Shown: positions 9,458 to 18,267, counted from the first letter of the stretch. The stretch: 64,000 bases of DNA from an uncultured Lachnospiraceae bacterium (GCA_948473115.1 CAOKWI010000001.1:1-64000), one strand, 5' to 3'. The notes: generated from the sequence alone by a model not told the origin. Program-made: numbers and translations.

Positions 9458-9655
9458 TGGCAATTAGTAACAGTTCGGCCCTCGCATTCATAAAAGCGTC
9501 TGCTTCGCATCCGACGCCGCTGTGCGGCTCATCTTTTATTTCATGTGAGGGCGCTCCGCTCATGCAGCAATTCGCAGATCACGCTTTGTGTGCAAGCACC
9601 CACGCGCAATCTGTGAATTGTTGCATGGCTGAACTGTTACGGCAATTAAAGTAAA
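9458..9655. repeat. Nested palindromic intergenic element
   Basis: About 200 bases between holB and ricT. Outer arms 9461-9480 and 9627-9650 are inverted copies (AATT..GTAACAGTTC.GCC). Inside them a second pair, about 9560-9582 and 9606-9628, is also inverted (CATGCAGCAATTCGCAGAT type). No reading frame of note. It resembles a miniature inverted-repeat element or a structured RNA; two hairpins just before ricT (9748-9779) are separate. Confidence 0.6.
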
Positions 9656-9792
9656 CAGCATGAAAATGGTGGCTTTTTCAGAAAAAATATGTTAGAATGA
9701 CAGTCGGTGGTGTATACTGCCGGCTGTTTAACAATTCGTATCAGTAAGGCGTAAAACGCCAGTGCCCGCTGAAGCGGGCAGGGGGTATATAG

Positions 9793-11154
9793 ATGACAAA
9801 AGTAATAGGAGTAAGATTTCGCACAGCGGGCAAGATTTATTTCTTTGACCCGCTGCATTTTGAGATAAAGCGCGGCGACCATGTGATTGTGGAGACCGCC
9901 AGGGGAATCGAGTTTGGCACCGTGGTATCCGGTGTCGCCGAGGTGGATGATGAAAAGGTGGTGCAGCCCCTGAAACCGGTTATCCGTATTGCCAACCAGC
10001 GGGATATGGAGCAGGAGGCCGGCAATAAGGAGAAGGAGAAGGAGGCGTACAAGATCTGTCTGGAGAAGATCCAGAAGCATGGTCTGGAGATGAAGCTGAT
10101 TGATGCGGAGTACACCTTTGACAATAACAAGGTTCTCTTTTACTTTACTGCGGACGGGCGTATTGACTTCCGTGAACTGGTAAAGGATCTGGCCAGCGTT
10201 TTTAAGACAAGGATTGAGCTTCGTCAGATCGGTGTCAGGGACGAGACCAAGATCGTGGGCGGAATCGGCATTTGCGGGCGGCCTTTATGCTGTCACAGTT
10301 ATCTGTCGGACTTTGTCCCGGTATCCATCAGGATGGCGAAGGAGCAGAACCTTTCCCTGAATCCTACCAAGATATCCGGCGTCTGCGGCAGGTTGATGTG
10401 CTGCCTGAAGAATGAGGAAGAGACCTATGAGGAATTGAACCGCAGACTGCCCGGCATCGGAGATTCCGTCACTACAGATGACGGACTGAGGGGAGATGTA
10501 CAGAGTGTAAATGTGCTTCGCCAGCTGGTCAAGGTGGTGGTGGATGTAGGGGATGAAAAGGAAATCCGGGAATATGAGGTGGACAGGCTCGCCTTTAAGC
10601 GGAAACATGGTAAGAAAGAGAACGTGGAGCTTTCCCGGGAAGAATTAAAGGAACTGGAGCGCCTGGAGGAGGAAGAGGTACAGGAGATCCAGGAAAGCGA
10701 AGACAGGCAGGAAAGCAGCCAGCATCGCGGTGGTCAGCACCATAATAACCGTGAAGGCCAGATGGAGGAGGAGAACGGTCAGCGCCGGAACAGTCATGGC
10801 GGTCAGCACCGGGGTGGCCAGGACAGGCAGGATAACCGTCAGCGTCAGGACAAGCCCTATAACCGCCAGCGTCAGGACAGACAGGATAACCGCAGGCAGG
10901 AGGGTCAGCGCCAGGAGGGATACCAGCGCCGTGACAATCGTGACGGGCAGCGCAGGGAGGGTCAGGACAGGCAGGATAACCGTCAGCGTCAGGACAGACC
11001 CTATAACCGTCAGCGTCAGGACAGGCAGGATAATCACAGGCAGGACATCCAGCGCCAGGAGGGATATCAGCGCCGTGATTACAAGCCCAGATACCGCCAT
11101 GATACCAGACCCAGACAGGAAGGAAGACAACGGCAGGATGATAGTCAGTCTTAA
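9793..11154 (+). CDS. ricT: PSP1/RicT-family regulator with Arg/Gln-rich repeat tail
   Basis: 453 residues. Residues 1-270 are the PSP1/YaaT domain, with clustered cysteines at 161, 166, 167, 198, 203 and 204 (GICGRPLCC and GVCGRLMCC). These match the residues that bind Fe-S clusters in the B. subtilis RicAFT complex, which affects RNase Y-dependent mRNA processing. Residues about 300-453 are a low-complexity tail of R, Q, D, G and Y made of two 48-residue repeats; B. subtilis YaaT (about 275 residues) lacks it. It overlaps the next gene by 17 bases. Confidence 0.9.
   Translation: MTKVIGVRFRTAGKIYFFDPLHFEIKRGDHVIVETARGIEFGTVVSGVAEVDDEKVVQPLKPVIRIANQRDMEQEAGNKEKEKEAYKICLEKIQKHGLEMKLIDAEYTFDNNKVLFYFTADGRIDFRELVKDLASVFKTRIELRQIGVRDETKIVGGIGICGRPLCCHSYLSDFVPVSIRMAKEQNLSLNPTKISGVCGRLMCCLKNEEETYEELNRRLPGIGDSVTTDDGLRGDVQSVNVLRQLVKVVVDVGDEKEIREYEVDRLAFKRKHGKKENVELSREELKELERLEEEEVQEIQESEDRQESSQHRGGQHHNNREGQMEEENGQRRNSHGGQHRGGQDRQDNRQRQDKPYNRQRQDRQDNRRQEGQRQEGYQRRDNRDGQRREGQDRQDNRQRQDRPYNRQRQDRQDNHRQDIQRQEGYQRRDYKPRYRHDTRPRQEGRQRQDDSQS
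10819..11106 (+). repeat. Two 144-bp tandem repeats inside ricT
   Basis: Copies at 10819-10962 and 10963-11106 (48 codons each) share the CAGGACAGGCAGGATAACCG start and encode QDRQDNRQRQD-type sequence. Smaller internal repeats of RQRQD are visible, so the tail is probably length-variable between strains. Confidence 0.75.
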
Positions 11155-11875
11155 GGAAAACGAGCGAATTGATGACCTGCAGCGCAACGGTTACCGGATC
11201 ATCCAGAGCCCGAAGAAATTCTGTTTTGGCATGGATGCGGTCCTTCTGACAGGCTTTGCCCATGCGAAGGAGACAGATATGCTTTTGGATCTGGGTACAG
11301 GCACAGGTATTATTCCCCTGCTTATGGAGGCAAAGTATGGATGCCGCCATCTGACCGGCCTGGAGATCCAGCCGGAAAGCGCGGATATGGCACAGCGCAG
11401 CGTGGCGTTAAATGACCTGTCGGAGAAAATAGAGATTGTGACCGGAGATATCAGAGAAGCAGGCAGTCTATTCCCGCCTGCTTCTTTTGATTGCATTACC
11501 TGTAATCCCCCTTATATGATCGGGAAACACGGCATTACCAATCCCCAGGACTCCAAGGCCATTGCCCGCCACGAAATCCTCTGTACCCTGGAGGATGTAG
11601 TGAGACAGACTGCCGGACTGCTGAAGACGGGGGGACATTTCTTTCTGGTGCACCGGCCTTTCCGGCTGGCGGAGATCATTTCCCTGCTGGTTGGATATAA
11701 GCTGGAGCCTAAGCGGATGCAGCTGGTGCACCCTTATGTGGATAAAGAACCCAACATGGTGCTTCTGGAGGCGGTGCGCGGAGGCAGATCCCGGATGACT
11801 GTGGAAAAGCCGCTGATCGTGTTTAAGGCGCCGGGGGAGTATATGCCGGAGATCAGGGATGTGTATGGGTATTAG
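11138..11875 (+). CDS. tRNA1(Val) (adenine-N6)-methyltransferase-like (TrmN6/YabB)
   Basis: 245 residues from the ATG at 11138, inside the end of ricT. Class I methyltransferase with DLGTGTG (51-57) binding S-adenosylmethionine and the amino-methylase motif NPPY (123-126). B. subtilis YabB and E. coli TrmN6 are the relatives; the latter modifies A37 of tRNA-Val. The frame stays open further upstream through the repeat tail of ricT, but residues there are low-complexity and the family N-terminus matches the 11138 start. Confidence 0.88.
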   Translation: MIVSLKENERIDDLQRNGYRIIQSPKKFCFGMDAVLLTGFAHAKETDMLLDLGTGTGIIPLLMEAKYGCRHLTGLEIQPESADMAQRSVALNDLSEKIEIVTGDIREAGSLFPPASFDCITCNPPYMIGKHGITNPQDSKAIARHEILCTLEDVVRQTAGLLKTGGHFFLVHRPFRLAEIISLLVGYKLEPKRMQLVHPYVDKEPNMVLLEAVRGGRSRMTVEKPLIVFKAPGEYMPEIRDVYGY

Positions 11876-11962
11876 ACAGAAAGTGGAACCCTGCGGATAA
11901 GGTTTCTAAGGGTTGCGCAGGGAAGGAGAAAAGATCCGAACTGTTACTGGAAAGGAGATAAT

Positions 11963-12826
11963 ATGCCGGGTACTCTATATTTGTGTGCCACCCCCATTGG
12001 AAATTTACAGGATATGACACCCCGGGCGGTGGACACGCTTCGGACGGTGGATGTGATTGCGGCGGAGGATACCAGAAACAGCATCAAGCTGCTGAACCAC
12101 TTTGATATCCATACGCCCATGACCAGCTACCATGAATACAATAAGGTGGAAAAGGCGAAACAGCTGGTGGGACAGCTGCTCGCGGGCCAGAACATCGCGC
12201 TGATCACTGACGCAGGGACGCCAGCCATCTCCGACCCGGGCGAGGTGCTGGTGCGGATGTGCCAGGAGAGCCATGTGCATGTGACGTCCCTGCCTGGTCC
12301 GGCAGCCTGTATCACGGCGCTCACATTGTCCGGTCTGTCCACCAGAAGATTCTGCTTTGAAGGTTTCCTGCCCGCGGAGAAAAGGGAACGCAGGGAGATA
12401 TTGGAAGAGCTTACGGCGGAGAGCCGTACCATGATCCTCTATGAAGCCCCCCATCACCTGGCAAAAACGCTGGAGGAACTCTACGGAGCGCTGGGGGATC
12501 GGAAGATTACCTTGTGCAGGGAGTTGACGAAAAAATTTGAGACGGTTATGCCTACAACGCTGGAAAAGGCGGTTGCATACTATCAAAACGAAGAACCCAG
12601 GGGGGAGTACGTGCTGGTGGTAGAGGGCAGAAGCCGTGAGGAGAAACGCCGGGAGGCCATTGCTTCCTGGGAGGCGATGACCATCGAAGAGCACATGGCA
12701 TATTATGAACAACAGGGAATGGATCATAAAAGCGCAATGAAACAGACCGCAAAGGACAGAGGCGTGGGAAAGCGTGAGATATACGCATACCTGCATGGGA
12801 CGGCGGCGGACATGGGGGTGAAGTAA
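11963..12826 (+). CDS. rsmI: 16S rRNA (cytidine-2'-O)-methyltransferase RsmI
   Basis: 287 residues. Tetrapyrrole-methylase fold with the RsmI signatures LYLCATPIGNLQDMTPRA, AAEDTRNSIKLL, ITDAGTPAISDPG and LPGPAA. RsmI methylates the ribose of C1402 in 16S rRNA. It closes the yaa/yab-type cluster as in Bacillus. The leader 11885-11925 can fold into a CCCTGCG/CGCAGGG hairpin; SD AAAGGAG lies before the ATG. Confidence 0.96.
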   Translation: MPGTLYLCATPIGNLQDMTPRAVDTLRTVDVIAAEDTRNSIKLLNHFDIHTPMTSYHEYNKVEKAKQLVGQLLAGQNIALITDAGTPAISDPGEVLVRMCQESHVHVTSLPGPAACITALTLSGLSTRRFCFEGFLPAEKRERREILEELTAESRTMILYEAPHHLAKTLEELYGALGDRKITLCRELTKKFETVMPTTLEKAVAYYQNEEPRGEYVLVVEGRSREEKRREAIASWEAMTIEEHMAYYEQQGMDHKSAMKQTAKDRGVGKREIYAYLHGTAADMGVK

Positions 12827-12933
12827 TAAAACAGTTCCTCTGTCGGTCATGACGGTTCTGCGTCGTCTCAACAAGGTTGAGACCAAAGCAGCGCAGAAAT
12901 GAAGATTAGAATGAGAATCGGGAGGAGGAGACA

Positions 12934-13113
12934 ATGGCGGGAGAGAGTTGTGACGCATGTGTCAATTATGTGTATGACGAGGATTATGAGTGCTATTGCT
13001 GCCTGGTGAACCTGGACGAGGATGAGATGTACCGTTTCCTGTCAGGCACACAGCGTGCATGCCCCTATTTTCGGCTGGATGACGAGTACGGTGTGGTACG
13101 GCATCAGATATAA
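12934..13113 (+). CDS. DUF6472-type cysteine-rich mini-protein
   Basis: 59 residues with six cysteines at 6, 9, 20, 22, 23 and 43; CDAC and CYCC pairs suggest a metal site. It matches my memory of the small DUF6472 proteins of Lachnospiraceae that follow rsmI. Function unknown. The ATG follows a very strong SD, GGGAGGAGGAG. It ends just before a terminator. Confidence 0.8.
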   Translation: MAGESCDACVNYVYDEDYECYCCLVNLDEDEMYRFLSGTQRACPYFRLDDEYGVVRHQI

Positions 13114-13134
13114 GTGTAAGAAAAGTTTGCACCG

Positions 13135-13178
13135 GAGGGTTTTGTAAGATATTTGTAAGAAAACCCTCTGTTTGTTTG
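13135..13178 (+). terminator. Terminator overlapping tandem TTTGTAAG sites
   Basis: GAGGGTTTT (13135-13143) pairs with AAAACCCTC (13160-13168), followed by TGTTTGTTTG. The loop and stem contain two direct repeats TTTGTAAG at 13141 and 13152, exactly 11 bases apart, with a third TTTGTAAA at 13175. Such 11-bp spacing is typical of OmpR/PhoB-family binding sites, so this may double as an autoregulatory site for the response regulator downstream (inference). Confidence 0.55.
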
Positions 13179-13237
13179 TAAAGAAACAGGGGTATTCTGG
13201 TATCAGCCTTAGGAAACAGTTCAAGTTGGAGGAGCGT

Positions 13238-13936
13238 ATGAGCGAGTGTATTTTAGTGGTGGATGACGACAGGGAGATCGTGAGAGCGATCAGTATTCTG
13301 CTGGAGGGGGAGGGCTATGAGGTGCTGAAAGCCTATGACGGGATACAGGCGCTGGACATTCTTGCCTCCCGTCAGGTCAGACTGGTGCTCATTGACGTCA
13401 TGATGCCGAAGCTGGATGGATTGTCGGCACTGATGCGCATTCGGGAAAAGCAGAATATTCCGGTCATAGTCCTCAGCGCAAAGAGCGAGGAAACCGACAA
13501 GGTATTGGGATTGTCCATGGGGGCGGACGATTATGTGTCCAAGCCCTACAATCCGCAGGAGCTGGCAGCCCGGGTAAAAAGCCAGCTGCGCAGATATACC
13601 TGTCTGGGGGATGTCAATGCGGGAAACCGGATCGGAGAGATCAGGAACGGCAGACTGCTCTATCGCACAGACGAAAAGGTGCTCTACGCGGACGGCGAAC
13701 CAATCAGGCTGACCGCGAAGGAAACAGGCATCATGGATCTGCTCATGCGCAATCCCGGACGGATATTCCCTGCGGAAGAGATCTACCGCCGCGTGTGGGA
13801 GGAGGATGCTTTCGCGTCGGAAAATACGGTGATGGTGCATATACGGCGCATCCGCGAGAAGCTGGAGCTGAATCCGAAAGAGCCAGAATATTTAAAGGTG
13901 GTGTGGGGAATTGGATACAAAATGGAAAAGCATTAA
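13238..13936 (+). CDS. OmpR/PhoB-family response regulator
   Basis: 232 residues from the ATG at 13238 with SD GGAGGAG; the frame is open back to 13172 but lacks an SD there. Receiver domain with acidic pocket DDD (9-11), phospho-acceptor Asp53 and Lys102; C-terminal winged helix with ENTVMVHIRRIREKLE and KVVWGIGYKME. It resembles VanR-type regulators. The kinase gene starts before its stop codon (26-base overlap), so the two are translationally coupled. Confidence 0.95.
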   Translation: MSECILVVDDDREIVRAISILLEGEGYEVLKAYDGIQALDILASRQVRLVLIDVMMPKLDGLSALMRIREKQNIPVIVLSAKSEETDKVLGLSMGADDYVSKPYNPQELAARVKSQLRRYTCLGDVNAGNRIGEIRNGRLLYRTDEKVLYADGEPIRLTAKETGIMDLLMRNPGRIFPAEEIYRRVWEEDAFASENTVMVHIRRIREKLELNPKEPEYLKVVWGIGYKMEKH

Positions 13937-16529
13937 AAGGGCACTGAGTTTTCTGATCTTTTTTCTGGGGGTGAGCCTGACGCTGTGGAATCTGTCGGGG
14001 CTGCTGCGGCGCATGCCGGAGCGGATTTCCGCATGGAAATCAGGAGAGCTTCTGGCGAATGATTATCAGCAGAGCTGGGAATTCCAGAATCATATTACGA
14101 ACCGGCTGGAAAGCTTTCTATCCATAGCTGTCAACGGCTGTCCGTCAGGCTGGGATTATTACGGCTGGGACGATTATTATGATTATGGCTGGAATACAGC
14201 CACCACCGATAGCATGGCTGACAGTGCCGTCGTCCTCCAGGAGGCACAGGCCATGGAGGACACAATAGCGTCTTATGCGGATATCCTGGCAGCAGGGGAG
14301 GACTATTGGGAGAATACGGATTTCTGGGAAAGTAATGGCGTTTATGATTATGAGGATTATGAAGAATTCCTGGAAGAGTATGAGATACTTATAGAAGACT
14401 ATCAGAGATATGTGACCGGAAGGTCTGTCACGGAATCCGCCCCGGGCGACTGGTCCTGGACAGACGACTGGTCCTGGGAGTCCCGGCAGGAGCTTACGGA
14501 AAAGCAGAGGGAACTGCGTGACCAACAGATGGAAAGAATGACCCGGATGTACTTTGCCGACATCGAGCAGGACAGGAATTTGCTTTACAGCATCTCCAGT
14601 GACGGGAAACTTCTGTACACCAACTCTGAGCTTCTGGTGGCGGACGGCAGCATGCAGGCTCCGGAGGGCTATAATTTTCTCCTCTATTTTGACGGCGAAA
14701 AGGTCAGGATCATGAAGGACGGGCAGGAACTGGATGTCTACGGGGACGGCTATTACCGTGATGAGGGCAGGGACTGGTATGTTCCGGGCTATCGCAATTT
14801 CCCTGTCAGCGACGATATGAAGAAGGTGGTGATCTGCATGGCCGCGGCAAAAGAACCTGTATTATATACCACAGGGATCGACCAGAGCGGCGGATACCGC
14901 CGGCAGAACAACGCGCTGTACTGGATGCAGTATTACAATACGAGAAGCTGGAAGCTTCTGCGCTGGAATCTGACCGGATTTGCAGCGGGACTGGCCCTGC
15001 TTTTCTTCTCCTGCTTCTGCAGAAAGGGAAGACTTGAGGCGATAGAAAGGATTGCCGTTTTCCAGGGGAAAATATGGGTGGAGTGCAAGCTGTTGATCCT
15101 GGCACTCCTTCTGGCAGGCGGGGTCAGCGGGTATCTGGGGGATGGCTGCTACGGTTATAATGTGTGGTATGAGTTTTCTTACGCATATGACGTCGTATGT
15201 GAAACAGGCGGCGCGGCAGAGGCGCTTGGGGAATACGGCGGCGCAATCCTGACTTCGCTGTTGTATATGCCTCTTTTCCTGGTATTGCTGTTCTGGGCGG
15301 TTTATCTGACAGTAAATGACCTTCGGCATAATAAAAGGATCTGGAGGAAGGGGCTGATTGCAAAAGTCTGTCATGCCTACTCCGCCAGAGAACTGAAACT
15401 GCCCCTGGCCCGCAGAATGGTTCACAGGAATGTCATTCTGTCTGGGGTGATCGCTGCCAGCGGGGTATGGATGCTGTTTGTCGCGGTAACCTTTGTCCAT
15501 GAATATGGGGGACGATGGGGATCCCGTAAAATAGGGGTGATTATCCTGTGGTGTCTTCTCATAACTGTCTGTATCCTGGCGGTGGCGTACCTGATGGGGA
15601 AAAAGAATGTGGGGGTTGCCAGGGATGTGGATGAACTGTCAGACCGGATCAGGGAGATCTGCAATGGCAATTATAGCGGTAATTATGGCTGCTCCACCGG
15701 TCTACAGGCGGAGGGTACTGCAGCGGGTGACAGCCATGCCGAGACCGGGGACAGAGAAAGACGGTTTGTGGGGCATGAGCTGGGAGATACCATGGCACAG
15801 CTTGAGAATATCCGGCAGGGTATGGCCAGCGCGGTGGACGAGCAGATGAAGAGCGAGCGGATGAAGGTGGAACTGATCGCCAATGTGTCCCATGATATCA
15901 AGACGCCTCTGACATCCATTATCAGCTATGTACAGTTCCTGAAAGAGGAGAAAGATCTGCCGGAACATGTGCAGGACTACGTGAAGATCCTGGATGAAAA
16001 GTCCCAGAGACTGAAAAATATGGTGCAGGATGTGTTCGCGGTGAGCAAGGCTGCGTCGGGAGAGCTTCCCATGAATATGGAAAAGCTGGATTTCGGCAAG
16101 CTGCTGCGTCAGACCATGGCGGACATGGACGAAGAGATTCAGAACAGCAGCGTATCCTTCCGCGCGGAACTGCCGGAGGAGCCTGTGATGATTATGGCAG
16201 ACGGACAGAGAATGTACCGGGTATTTCAGAATCTGTTTCAGAATGCCCTCAAATATTCCCTGGCCGGTTCCAGAGTGTATGTGACCTTGAAAACAGACGC
16301 AACGCTGGCGGTAGCCAGCGTGAAGAATACTTCCCATATGGAACTGGATGAGGACAAAAATTTTACGGAACGCTTTGTCAGAGGGGACAAGAGCCGCACG
16401 GACGGTGGAAGCGGCCTGGGCCTGTCCATCGCCCAAAGCTTCACGGAAGCCTGCGGCGGGCAGTTCGGGATAGAGTTTAATGCGGATCTGTTTATCGTAA
16501 ATATTTCTTTTGGAATAGTCGAAGGGTAA
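13911..16529 (+). CDS. Sensor histidine kinase with large sensor region
   Basis: 872 residues from TTG at 13911; no nearby ATG is in frame. One N-terminal membrane helix, an extracytoplasmic region of about 300 residues, then five membrane helices (about 350-560), a linker, a HisKA domain with His661 (VSHDIKTPL) and an HATPase domain with N box NLFQNALKYS and GGSGLGLSIAQ. The extracytoplasmic part is extraordinarily rich in Trp, Tyr and Asp, for example near residues 78-100 and 180-195. It partners the upstream response regulator; the signal is unknown, though VanS-like kinases sense envelope compounds. Confidence 0.93.
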   Translation: MDTKWKSIKRALSFLIFFLGVSLTLWNLSGLLRRMPERISAWKSGELLANDYQQSWEFQNHITNRLESFLSIAVNGCPSGWDYYGWDDYYDYGWNTATTDSMADSAVVLQEAQAMEDTIASYADILAAGEDYWENTDFWESNGVYDYEDYEEFLEEYEILIEDYQRYVTGRSVTESAPGDWSWTDDWSWESRQELTEKQRELRDQQMERMTRMYFADIEQDRNLLYSISSDGKLLYTNSELLVADGSMQAPEGYNFLLYFDGEKVRIMKDGQELDVYGDGYYRDEGRDWYVPGYRNFPVSDDMKKVVICMAAAKEPVLYTTGIDQSGGYRRQNNALYWMQYYNTRSWKLLRWNLTGFAAGLALLFFSCFCRKGRLEAIERIAVFQGKIWVECKLLILALLLAGGVSGYLGDGCYGYNVWYEFSYAYDVVCETGGAAEALGEYGGAILTSLLYMPLFLVLLFWAVYLTVNDLRHNKRIWRKGLIAKVCHAYSARELKLPLARRMVHRNVILSGVIAASGVWMLFVAVTFVHEYGGRWGSRKIGVIILWCLLITVCILAVAYLMGKKNVGVARDVDELSDRIREICNGNYSGNYGCSTGLQAEGTAAGDSHAETGDRERRFVGHELGDTMAQLENIRQGMASAVDEQMKSERMKVELIANVSHDIKTPLTSIISYVQFLKEEKDLPEHVQDYVKILDEKSQRLKNMVQDVFAVSKAASGELPMNMEKLDFGKLLRQTMADMDEEIQNSSVSFRAELPEEPVMIMADGQRMYRVFQNLFQNALKYSLAGSRVYVTLKTDATLAVASVKNTSHMELDEDKNFTERFVRGDKSRTDGGSGLGLSIAQSFTEACGGQFGIEFNADLFIVNISFGIVEG

Positions 16530-16555
16530 AACGGGGCTTCAAAGTCACTTTTCCA

Positions 16556-16584
16556 TTGAAATTGGGCACTTGATCTACTATAAT
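16556..16584 (+). promoter_or_regulatory. Sigma-A-type promoter
   Basis: TTGAAA (16556-16561), a 17-base spacer and TATAAT (16579-16584). It reads toward the Nudix gene and would leave a leader of about 210 bases. Confidence 0.6.
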
Positions 16585-16784
16585 AAAGTCCAATCAGAAA
16601 TATTTTCCGGATGTTTCAGCCATTCCAGCTGAAAACCGGTGGTGGAATAGCCGCGGCCGTTGAAAAAATACTCTGGGGGGAACACGTCTTCACCGATCCG
16701 GCGCAGTGTTTCCCCTGGTATTCGGCTCCTTGGCTGAACGTGGGAAACGCTTTCATCAGAGCTCCCTTTATGTGACGGCGTCAT
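16578..16784 (-). pseudogene. Possible C-terminal remnant, unknown protein
   Basis: A 68-codon reverse-strand frame with protein-like composition (FPPEYFFNGRGYSTTGFQLE). It lacks an SD and has no recognisable N-terminus, and it is cut off by the Nudix gene. It may be the tail of a displaced gene. I do not recognise the family, and it may not be coding at all. Confidence 0.3.
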
Positions 16785-16803
16785 AAATAAGGAGGATTAT
16801 TCC

Positions 16804-17292
16804 GTGATTTTCAGGGCAAAGAATGGGGCAGAGATCATCGAAAAAATAGAGATTGACGAAGCGGAGGTCATGGAACTCTATCCGGCTGTCAATCATGCTC
16901 TTGTCATCGTAAAAATGGAGGGTGATTATCTGCTGGGATGGCATAAGTGGAGAAGTGACTGGGAGACCTTCGGCGGTCTCATCGAAGACGGCGAAAGTCT
17001 CAGGGAATGTATTGAGAGGGAATGTGAAGAAGAGCTGGGGATCAGAGATATCAATTTCGAGTACCTTGGTGTGGTACATTATAAAATGCCTCCGGGGTAT
17101 TGGGTAAAAGAGTGGCATGAGGAATATGGTGGTCTTTATGGCATTACGCTTCCGCGGAAGCTGCTTGCCGCGATGGAAAAAAACCGATCTGATGTAGATG
17201 AGATCGGAGAGATTGCATTTTATTCTGATTTAAAAGGGCGCGGAGAAGTCATAGATGAAATCAATGAAAAGCTATTGGAGTTCTATGTATGA
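16804..17292 (+). CDS. Nudix hydrolase
   Basis: 162 residues; GTG start after AAGGAGG. A complete Nudix box lies at residues 58-80 (GLIEDGE, then RECEEELG) and binds the divalent metal. The family cleaves nucleoside diphosphates linked to another moiety; the substrate is not assignable. Its 3' end overlaps the convergent GNAT gene by 10 bases. Confidence 0.9.
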   Translation: MIFRAKNGAEIIEKIEIDEAEVMELYPAVNHALVIVKMEGDYLLGWHKWRSDWETFGGLIEDGESLRECIERECEEELGIRDINFEYLGVVHYKMPPGYWVKEWHEEYGGLYGITLPRKLLAAMEKNRSDVDEIGEIAFYSDLKGRGEVIDEINEKLLEFYV

Positions 17293-17789
17293 GATAAACG
17301 GGCTTCATAAAAACGATATGGCTTTTCTTCCTCATCGTTCAGATCCCGATACCCTTTTTTCTCCTTTAAATGAAAACCTGCCTTTTCAATCGCCTTCCAG
17401 GAGGGGACGTTATCCTCTCTAACCGTGGCGATCATCCTCTTTGCATGATAATGACTGAGAAAATATTCGGAATATGCTTTAACTGCCTCAATTGCATAAC
17501 CGTTATTCCGATACCCTGCCCCGATAAAATAAGTAATGCCTGTTTCCCGAAGATCTTCATAATACGAACAGCCAACAGATCCGACCACTGTACCTTCGTG
17601 CTTTAAGACGATTGTGTAGGCAAGATAATCCTTATCGGGATCATTCCGGAGCGCAGACTGCTTTGCCTCCTCTATCCATTTTGCGATCCAGCTGCCGCAG
17701 TTTTTGTCAAAACCACAGTCATTCAGGCTTCCGTCAGCTGCCATTTCAGCAAATGGTATTTTATCTTCTGTTTTTATATCCCGGATCAA
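17283..17789 (-). CDS. GNAT-family N-acetyltransferase (RimJ/RimL type)
   Basis: 168 residues. The acetyl-CoA-binding region is GAGYRNNGYAIEAVKA, followed by NVPSWKAIEKAGF, which is typical of RimJ/RimL-like GNAT enzymes. The only usable start is TTG at 17789, because a stop codon lies four codons upstream; no convincing SD precedes it, so the 5' end may be slightly damaged. Substrate unknown. Confidence 0.85.
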   Translation of the reverse strand: MIRDIKTEDKIPFAEMAADGSLNDCGFDKNCGSWIAKWIEEAKQSALRNDPDKDYLAYTIVLKHEGTVVGSVGCSYYEDLRETGITYFIGAGYRNNGYAIEAVKAYSEYFLSHYHAKRMIATVREDNVPSWKAIEKAGFHLKEKKGYRDLNDEEEKPYRFYEARLSHT

Positions 17790-17849
17790 TAGCCAGTGCT
17801 ATGCAGATATAACATCCTTTCCCATATACAGATCCCCTTTCTGAAATTT

Positions 17850-17955
17850 TTTATACTGCATAACGCTGAATATTGCCTAATGTAATCATGTGATTGAACC
17901 AGTCAGCGTTATGCAGTCTGGTTTCACGGCAAGTGAAATCGTTAAGCAGTATAAA
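17850..17955. repeat. 106-bp MITE-like palindromic repeat, copy 1
   Basis: Ends TTTATACTGCATAACG and CGTTAAGCAGTATAAA are inverted copies (15 of 16 bases). An internal 14-mer (17903-17916) is a perfect inverse of 17856-17869, so the left arm can pair with two partners. A copy about 94% identical lies at 40476-40581. The remaining bases up to the coat gene at 18073 are AT-rich with no gene. Confidence 0.8.
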
Positions 17956-18072
17956 TCATAACACTATCCGTCAGATAAATCAATTTTCACAGGGAAAATT
18001 AATAAAAAAAGTATATTTTTACGCCGGAGGTCAACAATAACCTTGTAAAACAGTAAAGGAGGTTACACGGAT

Positions 18073-18258
18073 ATGGCAAATATTTCAGAATTGGATCTGC
18101 AGAACCTGCGTCATCTGATCGGCGGTTATGACACCACACATTGCAAGATGCAGGCATATGCGCAGCAGGCGACAGACCCTAAGATCAAACAGTTTTTTGA
18201 GAAGGGTGCGAAGTCTGCCATGGACAACAAGCAGCAGCTGATGAAGTTTTTAAATTAG
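18073..18258 (+). CDS. Small CotF-like spore coat protein
   Basis: 61 residues, helical, starting ANISELDLQNLRHLIGGYD. The LIGGYDT and THCKMQAYA segments match the short partner of CotF-family coat proteins in clostridia, which are deposited on the spore surface by the mother cell. The strong SD AAAGGAGG precedes the ATG. The next gene follows after nine bases. Confidence 0.8.
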   Translation: MANISELDLQNLRHLIGGYDTTHCKMQAYAQQATDPKIKQFFEKGAKSAMDNKQQLMKFLN

Positions 18259-18267
18259 GAGGCAGAT

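Noticed and set aside
10595..11350. 251-codon Cys/Pro/Ala-rich minus-strand frame
   Set aside because: Mirror of the ricT repeat tail; composition is a by-product of the CAG/CGT repeats.
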